Part shown: in pieces, positions 1 to 7,827 of the stretch | How the letters are laid out: every line of letters starts with the position of its first letter | How positions within the stretch are numbered: position 1 is the stretch's first letter | Assembly (NCBI GenBank): GCA_025963635.1 | Contig: JAOQAK010000055.1 | Span: 235,540-299,539 of the forward strand | Source: Ferruginibacter sp. | GTDB lineage: Bacteria > Bacteroidota > Bacteroidia > Chitinophagales > Chitinophagaceae | Length of the DNA stretch: 64,000 bases | Reading direction: 5' to 3' | Translations under genes and position numbers: made by a program | Notes under the pieces: generated by a model | Database searches by the model: none | What the model was told of the DNA's origin: nothing | The model's input: only the letters and a program-made list of their open reading frames with translations

Positions 1-1887
1 GTAGTTGATGTAAACCCTTCTAAGCAATTCCTGGTCATTGGGGTTTTCTGATTTCCCGGAAACAAAACCATGTTCCCTGGCTTTTGTAAATGATTCATTG
101 AGTTTGTTTGTAAAAACTCCCGGGCCTCCCATCAATTCAATCAATCCTTTCACATCATGCGGTACAAACCAGGTGTACTGTGCGGCATTGCCTTCTACCC
201 ATCCATGTTCATACTGCAGAATATCAACAGGATTCGCCCATTTGCCCGTGCTGTCCTTCACCCACATCCAACCAATATCTTTATTAAAAATATTTTTGTA
301 ATTCTGTGCACGCTTGCTGAATAAAAGATAATCATCTTTTTTACCCAATGCATTTGCCATCTGGCCAAGGGCATAATCCTGGTAGGCATATTCAAGTGTT
401 TGGGCAGATCCATCCTGGTGGTAACCATATTTAATTTTATCCAGCGGATAAGGCACATAACCCAGTTCCATATACGCTTCAATACCTCCTCCTTTAAAAG
501 TATTATGTTCATAACCCGCCTTGCTCATCATTCCTCCCGGGAAATGATCTTTGCGCATTCCTTCATATGCCTTATTTACATCAAAGCCACGGATACCCTT
601 CATATAGGCACTTACAATAAAAGGTGTTACGGCAGCCCCCGTCATTACATAAGTATAGTTACCTCCTGACGGGCCACGGGGAATCAATCCACCATTCTTG
701 TATATTTCTAAAAAGGCGTTGATAAAAGATTCCGTTACTTCAGGATAAACAAGGTGCCAAAGTGTATTGATCGACCATTGGGCACCCCAAAAGGAGTCTG
801 AATTGTATTCATTAAATAGCGGTGTCCCATTTGCATCCAGCGGGATTTGCCGAACGGCTGGTTTTACACCGGTGTTATCAATATAAGTACCACTGACATC
901 ACTTACGATACGCCTTCCCTGCAGTGCATGCCAGAGATCAGTATAAAAACGGCGCTGCTCCGTTAGTGTGCCACCTTCCACTTCAATTCTGCCCAACCAT
1001 TCGTTCCATTCTCTGGCAGATTCCTTTACCACACGATTAAAATCCCAATGTGGTAATTCAGCCCGCAGGTTCCGATTTGCTTCCTCAACACTAACATAAG
1101 AAATGGCTATTTTCATTTGCCTGGTTTCGTTGGCAACAGTTGTAAAACCAAGGTAAACGCCCGTATGTTCGCCGGCAATGCTGTTTTGTACGGGAATGAT
1201 TTTACCATTTTGCCAGCCGCCAAAACTTTCAAATGGTTTATCAAATTCAGCTACAAAATAAATCGTTATCGGCCGGGGCCTTCTTACCGTTGCCGCCATC
1301 GTCACCTCACCTTCAATCGCATGCTCATCTACTTTTTTAACACTGGCGCTTTGTGTTGCAGAAGATCCCAACACCGTTGTAAAATCGAAAAGGATATTGG
1401 CTGGGCCAGCTTTCATAAAAGTGTACCTATGAAAGCCTACTCTGTTGGTAGAAGTTAATTCCGCGGTAATATTATAATCCTTCAATACTACCTTGTGATA
1501 ACCGGGCCTGGCAACCTCTTGCTTATGGGAATAAGAAGAGCCATACATTGAAGGACCTAAATGCCCTCTAAAGGCGCCGGTGGTGGGTAGTACCGGTATG
1601 CCTGCCATTTCCCAGCAATGAATATGACTAAAGCATTTGATAGTGTCTTTATTATAACGGTAGCCCGCATTCCATACACCGTCCAATTCCATATCGGGAC
1701 TAAGATTGACCATTCCAAAAGGCCTGGAGGCAGAACTGAAATAAAAGAATCTCGAATTGGCAGCATCCACCATTGGTTCTACCAGGTCTGTTTTTGCTTG
1801 CTTATAACTACTCACTCTTTGGGCAAAAACACCGGTGGTATTTGTTAAGAAAATGGCAGTAAACAGAACTAATTTTTCAAAGCGCAT
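1..1887 (-). CDS. GH92 alpha-mannosidase-like protein (C-terminus beyond window)
   Basis: The minus-strand frame opens with ATG at 1887 and stays open to base 1, so 629 codons are visible and the C-terminus is missing. A signal peptide ends near residue 21 (TGVFAQ). GH92-type landmarks follow: NLSPDMELDGVWNAGYRY, FSHIHCWEM, GYEHNTFKGGG and DGSAQTLEYAY. GH92 enzymes are usually about 750 residues and are exo-acting, calcium-dependent alpha-mannosidases, so about 120 residues and the C-terminal catalytic elements lie outside the window. It lies 254 bases downstream of SusD pair 1 on the same strand, separated by a terminator hairpin, so it may be transcribed separately. The family is fairly sure; substrate linkage is unknown. 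Confidence 0.85.
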   Translation of the reverse strand, partial: MRFEKLVLFTAIFLTNTTGVFAQRVSSYKQAKTDLVEPMVDAANSRFFYFSSASRPFGMVNLSPDMELDGVWNAGYRYNKDTIKCFSHIHCWEMAGIPVLPTTGAFRGHLGPSMYGSSYSHKQEVARPGYHKVVLKDYNITAELTSTNRVGFHRYTFMKAGPANILFDFTTVLGSSATQSASVKKVDEHAIEGEVTMAATVRRPRPITIYFVAEFDKPFESFGGWQNGKIIPVQNSIAGEHTGVYLGFTTVANETRQMKIAISYVSVEEANRNLRAELPHWDFNRVVKESAREWNEWLGRIEVEGGTLTEQRRFYTDLWHALQGRRIVSDVSGTYIDNTGVKPAVRQIPLDANGTPLFNEYNSDSFWGAQWSINTLWHLVYPEVTESFINAFLEIYKNGGLIPRGPSGGNYTYVMTGAAVTPFIVSAYMKGIRGFDVNKAYEGMRKDHFPGGMMSKAGYEHNTFKGGGIEAYMELGYVPYPLDKIKYGYHQDGSAQTLEYAYQDYALGQMANALGKKDDYLLFSKRAQNYKNIFNKDIGWMWVKDSTGKWANPVDILQYEHGWVEGNAAQYTWFVPHDVKGLIELMGGPGVFTNKLNESFTKAREHGFVSGKSENPNDQELLRRVYINY

Positions 1888-2079
1888 AATTGTTCACTTT
1901 TAATTCTTTCTTTGTGGGAATAACCTGGTTTTAGCACTAAAATTCTACAACCTAATCCTCCAAAATATCATCAATAATGTAAAATGCAAGAGGTTGCATA
2001 GTTTTACCGGGTGGGCTTCAACACTCCCATTTATCACTTACCCTTAATGAAAAGATTATCTTAAAATAATATAAAAATA

Positions 2080-2127
2080 AAAGGATTTGTTCAGAAGCGT
2101 TATGATCCCTTACTGAACAAATCCTTT
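2080..2127 (-). terminator. Intrinsic terminator after SusD pair 1
   Basis: Perfect 15-bp inverted repeat (arms 2080-2094 and 2113-2127, 18-nt loop) just after the stop of the SusD gene. Read on the minus strand, the hairpin is followed by a T-rich stretch (TTTTATTTTTAT), as in a rho-independent terminator. Confidence 0.75.
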
Positions 2128-2141
2128 GTTTCTATTCATTT

Positions 2142-4016
2142 TTAATAGCCAAGGTTTTGTGTCATAGCAGGAAAAGACAAGTCAATTTCACTTTGTGGAA
2201 TTGGCCTTAAATAATGTATATCCTTAATGCTGTTACTTTTCGCAGCCCATGGATTGTACTTCATCACCCGCTCAATTAATTTGCCGGTTCTCTTTAAATC
2301 GAACCACCTGTTATATTCTCCCAGTAACTCCCTTGCTCTTTCGTCGAGGATGAGGTCTATTGTAATATTGCTTGCGGTGGCACGATAAGAAACTGCTTCC
2401 AGTGATTTAATATTTTCAGGAAACTTTGCACATTTAGGATCCGTACCGGAATTGGTACCTAAAGCACGGTCTAAAATTTTATTATAGTATACTTCAGCAC
2501 CACCTAATTTTCCACCGGTCGCGCCTTTTACGATAGCTTCAGCTGCTATTAAATAAGCTTCAGCAGAACGGAAGATTGCTTCATTGAATGTGCCATAAGC
2601 ATCTCCGTAGGCGATACCGGGCTGCCAAAATTTCCACATGTTAGGCTCTCCTGAAGGAAAACCACTCACACCAACCCCATTCACGATGTTATAACCACCT
2701 CCCCACTCATCGCCATTTACTACAGAATATTTCCTGGTGCCCCCCATATCAACTCCCCTTTCATCAGGAGTAGTGGCAGGTTTATTCCAGGGCCGGAAAT
2801 AGACAACAGTATCACCAACTTTAATATCAATTTTTAGATTGGGGTTTACCAATGGTAATGGCTTAAACCCCGTTACAGCCAATAATGCATAACCTACTTC
2901 TAAAAAATTATGATCATACCTGCTATCCATTGCAGGATCATACATACGGTATATAGAAGGCCCCAATGGATAAATCGGTTGAGAGCGGTTATAGTCGGTT
3001 GTTCTGCCTTTTGTTCCGGGGAAACCTTCACCGCCTCCACCGAAAACAGAATGCAAATTATTACCCCCGGCCGCATCCGGTGCAAATGCTGCATCAGTTT
3101 TATTGGTCAATACATCAGGATTGTACTGCACCGCGAAAACGATCTCAGCATTTTTATCATTCTGTGTTCCTGTATATTGAGTGAGTGGGTTTTTACTCCT
3201 TGTTGGAAACAGGTCTTTGTATTTTGCAGCCAGTGGATACGCATCAATGATCTTATCAGCATATTGCAGCGCCAATGTAAAATCAGCATTAGAGCCACCC
3301 AGCACGCCTTTAAAATTCCAGCCACGGGTTAAATATACACGGGACAGCAAAAATTGAACAGTACCTTTTGTAATTCGTCCGTAATTAGATGCCACCACCG
3401 GAAGTTTGGATTCAGCGTCCAGTAAGTCGGCTATGATTTGTTTATAAACATCCGCTGAAGGCACCCTTGTTGCTTCTTTGCTTGCACTTTGGGTTTCTTT
3501 CAAAGGCATGGGAACATCGCCCCATTGCTGAACTAAATAAAAGAGTGTGAGGGCTCTTAAAAACTTAGCTTCTGATACCCTGGTATTTTTCAGCGCCTCT
3601 GCCATCGTGGTGATGTCATCTGCACGACCGATGGCTGTGTTGACACGGCCAAGTTCTGCGTACAACAAAGTCCACAAACTTCTGAAGTCATCCAAAGATG
3701 CATTTAGGCCAACATCATACTGGTTTAATGAACCTGCATTGGCCGGTGCTGTTGAAAATTTTGGGTCGCCATATCCACCCGGAGTAAATATATCCGTACC
3801 ATTCAATACCAGTTGGCGGGACTGGTGGATATTTCTTAATAAAGGATAGCAAGCCCTGACCAAATCCTCAAAACCAGCTTCCGTTTTATAATAAACGTCG
3901 GTAGTGAGTGTAGTAACAGGGTTTTCATTTAGGAAATCCTTTTTGCAGCCCGAGACAAACAAGCCCATAAAGGCAACGGCTATGGCAGTAGATCGTATAT
4001 TTATTATTGATTTCAT
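2142..4016 (-). CDS. SusD/RagB-like nutrient-binding lipoprotein (pair 1)
   Basis: A 624-residue SusD-family protein, the surface lipoprotein that caps its TonB-dependent SusC transporter and binds glycan. The N-terminus is a lipoprotein signal with lipobox FVSGC (Cys24), followed by KKDFLNENP, a typical SusD start. The C-terminus shows the usual RagB/SusD block (DLILDERARELLGEYNRWFDLKRTG) and ends in an aromatic residue. It sits 22 bases downstream of the SusC gene, so they form one transcript, closed by the terminator at 2080-2127. The nearby GH92 gene suggests mannose-containing glycans, but that is inference. Length is normal for the family. Confidence 0.95.
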   Translation of the reverse strand: MKSIINIRSTAIAVAFMGLFVSGCKKDFLNENPVTTLTTDVYYKTEAGFEDLVRACYPLLRNIHQSRQLVLNGTDIFTPGGYGDPKFSTAPANAGSLNQYDVGLNASLDDFRSLWTLLYAELGRVNTAIGRADDITTMAEALKNTRVSEAKFLRALTLFYLVQQWGDVPMPLKETQSASKEATRVPSADVYKQIIADLLDAESKLPVVASNYGRITKGTVQFLLSRVYLTRGWNFKGVLGGSNADFTLALQYADKIIDAYPLAAKYKDLFPTRSKNPLTQYTGTQNDKNAEIVFAVQYNPDVLTNKTDAAFAPDAAGGNNLHSVFGGGGEGFPGTKGRTTDYNRSQPIYPLGPSIYRMYDPAMDSRYDHNFLEVGYALLAVTGFKPLPLVNPNLKIDIKVGDTVVYFRPWNKPATTPDERGVDMGGTRKYSVVNGDEWGGGYNIVNGVGVSGFPSGEPNMWKFWQPGIAYGDAYGTFNEAIFRSAEAYLIAAEAIVKGATGGKLGGAEVYYNKILDRALGTNSGTDPKCAKFPENIKSLEAVSYRATASNITIDLILDERARELLGEYNRWFDLKRTGKLIERVMKYNPWAAKSNSIKDIHYLRPIPQSEIDLSFPAMTQNLGY

Positions 4017-4038
4017 TGTTGTTTGTTTTAGTAAGAAT

Positions 4039-7026
4039 TTAGAAACTGATATTTACGCCCAAAGTATAAATTGCTACCGGCACATCATCCTGGTAAATTG
4101 CCGAATTGAATTCCGGGTCAAATCCAACATAGTTGCTAAAAATAAAAGGGTTTGAAACCTGCGCATAAATACGGGCATTGGAGATCTTCCATTTATCCAT
4201 CCGTTTTTTTGGTAAGGTGAACCCTAAAGTAATATCAGAAACTCTTAAAAAACTTGCATCCTGGTAGTTGATTGCACTTCTATACGGGTTGGCCGCAAAA
4301 GGTGAAAAATAAGTATTTGAAGGATTGTCAATTCTCCAATAATCCAATGAAGCCAAAGAATTATAACGGTTGCCCAATTCACCGAAAGTTCCCGATAAAG
4401 TGGAATTGCTATACTGCACTCCATTCCTGTAATAGAGAAAGAAAGAGAAATCAAAGTTTTTATAATTGAAACGGTTGGTAACTCCTAATAACCATTTTGG
4501 CAACTGGGTACCTAGTATTGTTCTGTCGTCAATATTATTTGTTGAAGAAATCTGGCCATCATTATTTTGATCAACCACTTTTACGGAGCCTGGTACTTGT
4601 TTGTAACCTTTTGCAGCATTGGAATCAGCAAGTTGCCAAATTCCGGCAAACTGGTAATCAAAATTGGTCCTGATTGGATATCCTACAAAAAGTTTATTTC
4701 CTTTATCAACCGTTTGTCCTTCACCATATAATTCGAGCAGTTTGTTATTATTTTTTGTAAATGCGAAAGTGGTGTTCCAGGTAAAATCCTTCTTCGAAAT
4801 ATTGAGTGTATTGAGGGTTAGTTCAATGCCTTTGTTTTCGATCTCCCCTACATTGGCAATTACCTGGTTGAAGCCTGTTGCTGTTGGAATTTTTTGATTC
4901 AGAATCAAGTCAACCGTTTTTCTTTTATATACTTCAACCGACGCTGCAATGCGATTGTTAAAGAATCCGAAATCAAGACCTAAATTAAGCTCCTTGCTTC
5001 TCTCCCATTTCAAAGATTTATTGGCAAGATTTAATGGTGCAAATCCATTAGCAGCAGTACCATCAAAATCATAACCTGTATTTAATAAACTCGCTTGTGT
5101 ACTGTAAGGAGTCACGGTAGAGTTACCCACTTCACCATAACTAACCCTCAATTTCAGGTTAGAAAAAACATCCAATTTTTCAATAAATTTTTCTTCATTC
5201 ATTCTCCATGCCAAAGCTACTGAAGGAAAAAATGCCCATTTATTGCCTTCAGCAAGTTGGGAAGCTCCATCCGAACGCCCGGTTACTGTCAACAAATATT
5301 TATCATCATACGAATAGTTGATCCTACCCATAAAAGAAAGCAGGGACCGCTCCGTAAGGGTACTTCCCTGTGCTGTAATGGTGCCGGTATTTAAAGCGTA
5401 CCAATATGAATTATAAGGTAAATCTTTCACCGCAATGGTATAGGTTTCATCCCTTTGATAAAAGGCACTTTGCAAACCGGTGACATTGAATTTATGTTTG
5501 CCAAAGTCTTGCTTATAGGTAAGAATATTATCAATGGTATAATTTCCTGATGTTCTGCTGTCAAACTGTGTTCTTGGTTTGGTGCCGATCTGTGATTTTG
5601 ACCATTGACCTCTCCAGTCTCCTACTCTTTGATTGGCATAGGATCCTGAAATTGAAGAACGAAAGCTCAAGCCTTTCAATAAAGACACTTCAGCATAAAC
5701 ATTGCTCATTAATGTGGTTGTGGTAGTTTGAAGCTTTGACTGCGTTGGGTCAATATCATTCAATGGGTTGGGCACTTGTTTGTCATTGATGCCCATCCAG
5801 TAAGCATAGTCGTCAATTGCAAAATCGGAGTTTTGGCTTGGATTAGAAAGGTCCTTGAAATAAACAGTTCCGGTAGGTCTTGCCCTGAATGCACCACGCA
5901 AAGATTCCTGGTCGCCCCAGTTTTGATCACTGTAAGTAAGGTAGGATGTAAAACCAACTTTGAATCTTTCTCCCAACTTGCTATCCAAACCCGCATTTAC
6001 ATTGTATCGTTTATAACCTGTATACCGCACATTTCCATCCTCATTCAAATAACCGCCCGAAAAGCGATAGGTACTCTTATCACTTCCGCCTGAAACACTC
6101 ACGTTATGGCTTGTTTGAAGACCCGGATCTGTAATTAGATCTACCCAATCGGCTGTTTTGCCGGCATCAATATTTGCAGTTTCAGCAATTGTGAAAACTG
6201 TTGGCGATAGTCCGGCAGCAATCCTGTCTGTATACGTTAATTTATAATATTGCGGTGTAGTCATTAGCTCAGGCACATGGGCCAACCGCTTCATTCCCAC
6301 ATAGCCATCATAGTTCACTTTAGCCTTGCCTACAATGCCTTTTTTGGTTGTAACAATCACTACCCCATTTGCTCCACGGGCACCATAAATTGATGTGGAA
6401 GAAGCATCTTTTAATACATCCATTGATTGAATATCATTTGGGTTGAGGCTATTGAGGTCGCCGCCCATCAATCCGTCAATAACAACCAATGGTTGTGTAG
6501 AGTTATTGATCGTATTCTCCCCACGGATCGTAATGCTATATGGAGCACCCGGCCGGTTGCTTGCTTTGGTAACAGTAGCACCAGCTACCTGTCCCTGGAT
6601 TGCCTTGGCAGCAAGTACGGGATTGGCCCTTACAATATCTTTTGATTGAACTGAAGAAAGCGCCCCGGTAAGATCACGCTTCTTTCGTTCGCCATAGCCC
6701 ACTACCACCACATCTTCCATGGATTTGTTTTCCAGAATGAGTTTGACGGCTACGGTGTTTTGTTTGGTAACGGTTATGTCCTGGCTAACAAAACCGATGG
6801 ATTTAATAACGAGGATTTGAGTACCATTTGCCGGAACACTAATAGAAAATTTTCCATCAGTATCCGTCACTGTACCTTTGGAACTACCCTTTAGGGTAAC
6901 ACTTGCACCGGCCATATTATCACCGGTTTCATTGTTTGATACCTGGCCCGTAACCTGGCGGGTTTGGGCCCATGTTGTGCTTAATAACAAGCAGAAGAGG
7001 AAAGAAAGCAGGAAGACTTTTTTCAT
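4039..7026 (-). CDS. SusC/RagA TonB-dependent outer membrane transporter (pair 1)
   Basis: A 995-residue SusC-type receptor that imports oligosaccharides across the outer membrane using TonB energy. I chose ATG at 7026: it gives MKKVFLLSFLFCLLLSTTWAQ, a clean signal peptide, while the upstream in-frame ATG at 7119 adds 31 residues unlike a signal. Order: carboxypeptidase-regulatory-like domain (about 22-105), the SusC signature around MEDVVVVGYGERKKRDLTGA, plug domain, then the 22-strand barrel ending with aromatic FSF-like residues. SusD follows after 22 bases. The promoter region holds a LacI-type palindrome (7168-7185). Family call is very sure; substrate unknown. Confidence 0.95.
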   Translation of the reverse strand: MKKVFLLSFLFCLLLSTTWAQTRQVTGQVSNNETGDNMAGASVTLKGSSKGTVTDTDGKFSISVPANGTQILVIKSIGFVSQDITVTKQNTVAVKLILENKSMEDVVVVGYGERKKRDLTGALSSVQSKDIVRANPVLAAKAIQGQVAGATVTKASNRPGAPYSITIRGENTINNSTQPLVVIDGLMGGDLNSLNPNDIQSMDVLKDASSTSIYGARGANGVVIVTTKKGIVGKAKVNYDGYVGMKRLAHVPELMTTPQYYKLTYTDRIAAGLSPTVFTIAETANIDAGKTADWVDLITDPGLQTSHNVSVSGGSDKSTYRFSGGYLNEDGNVRYTGYKRYNVNAGLDSKLGERFKVGFTSYLTYSDQNWGDQESLRGAFRARPTGTVYFKDLSNPSQNSDFAIDDYAYWMGINDKQVPNPLNDIDPTQSKLQTTTTTLMSNVYAEVSLLKGLSFRSSISGSYANQRVGDWRGQWSKSQIGTKPRTQFDSRTSGNYTIDNILTYKQDFGKHKFNVTGLQSAFYQRDETYTIAVKDLPYNSYWYALNTGTITAQGSTLTERSLLSFMGRINYSYDDKYLLTVTGRSDGASQLAEGNKWAFFPSVALAWRMNEEKFIEKLDVFSNLKLRVSYGEVGNSTVTPYSTQASLLNTGYDFDGTAANGFAPLNLANKSLKWERSKELNLGLDFGFFNNRIAASVEVYKRKTVDLILNQKIPTATGFNQVIANVGEIENKGIELTLNTLNISKKDFTWNTTFAFTKNNNKLLELYGEGQTVDKGNKLFVGYPIRTNFDYQFAGIWQLADSNAAKGYKQVPGSVKVVDQNNDGQISSTNNIDDRTILGTQLPKWLLGVTNRFNYKNFDFSFFLYYRNGVQYSNSTLSGTFGELGNRYNSLASLDYWRIDNPSNTYFSPFAANPYRSAINYQDASFLRVSDITLGFTLPKKRMDKWKISNARIYAQVSNPFIFSNYVGFDPEFNSAIYQDDVPVAIYTLGVNISF

Positions 7027-7129
7027 AATAAGCAATTTTGGTTTGACAATCGTTAGTTTGAAATAAAACAAGCTTTTGAAAAAATAGCAGTAGGCTTGAA
7101 GAAGAATGCAATTATTCAATAAAAGTAGT

Positions 7130-7152
7130 AAAAGGTTTTAGTAAAACCTTTT
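7130..7152. repeat. 10-bp inverted repeat upstream of SusC pair 1
   Basis: Perfect inverted repeat with arms AAAAGGTTTT (7130-7139) and AAAACCTTTT (7143-7152) and a 3-nt spacer, in the leader region of SusC pair 1. It could be a regulatory site or an RNA hairpin near the transcript start. It has no long T-run on the minus strand, so it is not a clear terminator. Confidence 0.5.
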
Positions 7153-7161
7153 AGTAAAATA

Positions 7162-7195
7162 AAAAACTACGAAAACGATTTCGTAATATATCAAA
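7162..7195 (-). promoter_or_regulatory. Putative promoter with LacI-type operator for SusC/SusD pair 1
   Basis: An 18-bp near-palindrome TACGAAAACGATTTCGTA spans 7168-7185: two perfect 7-bp arms around ACGA, with the central CG typical of LacI/GalR-family operators. On the minus strand a TTTG (7192-7195) and TAGTTTTT (7162-7169) sit about 22 bases apart. They resemble the Bacteroidota -33 TTTG and -7 TAnnTTTG elements, though the -7 match is imperfect. The palindrome would then lie between the two elements, a layout that suits repression. No LacI gene is in the window. Confidence 0.4.
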
Positions 7196-7306
7196 AAACT
7201 ACACTTTGATGTTACCTGGAGGGATTGGCTGATTCACCTGAGCTATGAAGAAAATGCACCCGAAGAGAGTATTGGCATTGAAAGAAATTTGTTACGCACG
7301 TTCCCA

Positions 7307-7813
7307 TCATCCAGCATCATTAAAAAGATGAAGTAGGTGACCTAATGTGTTTTTGCGGAGCTCATAATCCAGTGAAGCGGTAATCACATTCCAGGGACTT
7401 TCGAGCCAATTACGGGAATGGACAGACGCTTTGCTATCTGTTTCAAACTGGTCATCCGTTAACCCACCGGGTATTTTTATTTCATTGCGTAATAAAGAAT
7501 ATTCAATTCCGAGCTTAATTCTTTGATTGGGCTGCCAGGAAAGCTTGCCATATCCTGTTAACTGCTGCTGCTTTGAATTTGGCCGCCAACCAATACTATC
7601 CACTTCTACAACAGCTGTTTTTTTACCGGAATAAATTACAGGTCCCAGAATTTCATTTAAATGCCCGGTCCCATTCATTGCTTATAACCAATTACCTGCA
7701 CTTCCTGCAAATTGGTAATAACCATGGTATCAACATTTTGAGAGAAACCTGCCACCGTGATGCCGGATGATAAGAAGAAAGACAAAATACTTTTTTTTAA
7801 ATTGAACCTTCAT
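7307..7813 (-). pseudogene. Decayed FecA-like TonB-dependent receptor
   Basis: Pieces of a siderophore or ferric-citrate type receptor remain. From ATG at 7813 comes a signal-like start (MKVQFKKKYFVFLL). After a frame change, the sequence continues as ITVAGFSQNVDTMVITNLQEVQVIGYK, with a TonB-box-like end, then a stop at 7680. A third piece, 7678-7307, reads NEILGPVIYSGKKTAVVEVDSIG (plug-like) and jumps straight to WQPNQRIKLGIEYSLLRNEIKIPGGLTDDQF and SRNWLESPW, a mid-barrel block typical of FecA-type receptors. At least one frameshift, a stop and large internal deletions are present. An intact receptor would be over 700 residues. It is not expected to work. Confidence 0.7.
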
Positions 7814-7827
7814 GCTAGCGTATTTTT

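Noticed and set aside
4039..7119. Start of SusC pair 1 at 7119
   Set aside because: It adds 31 residues before a complete signal peptide that begins at 7026.
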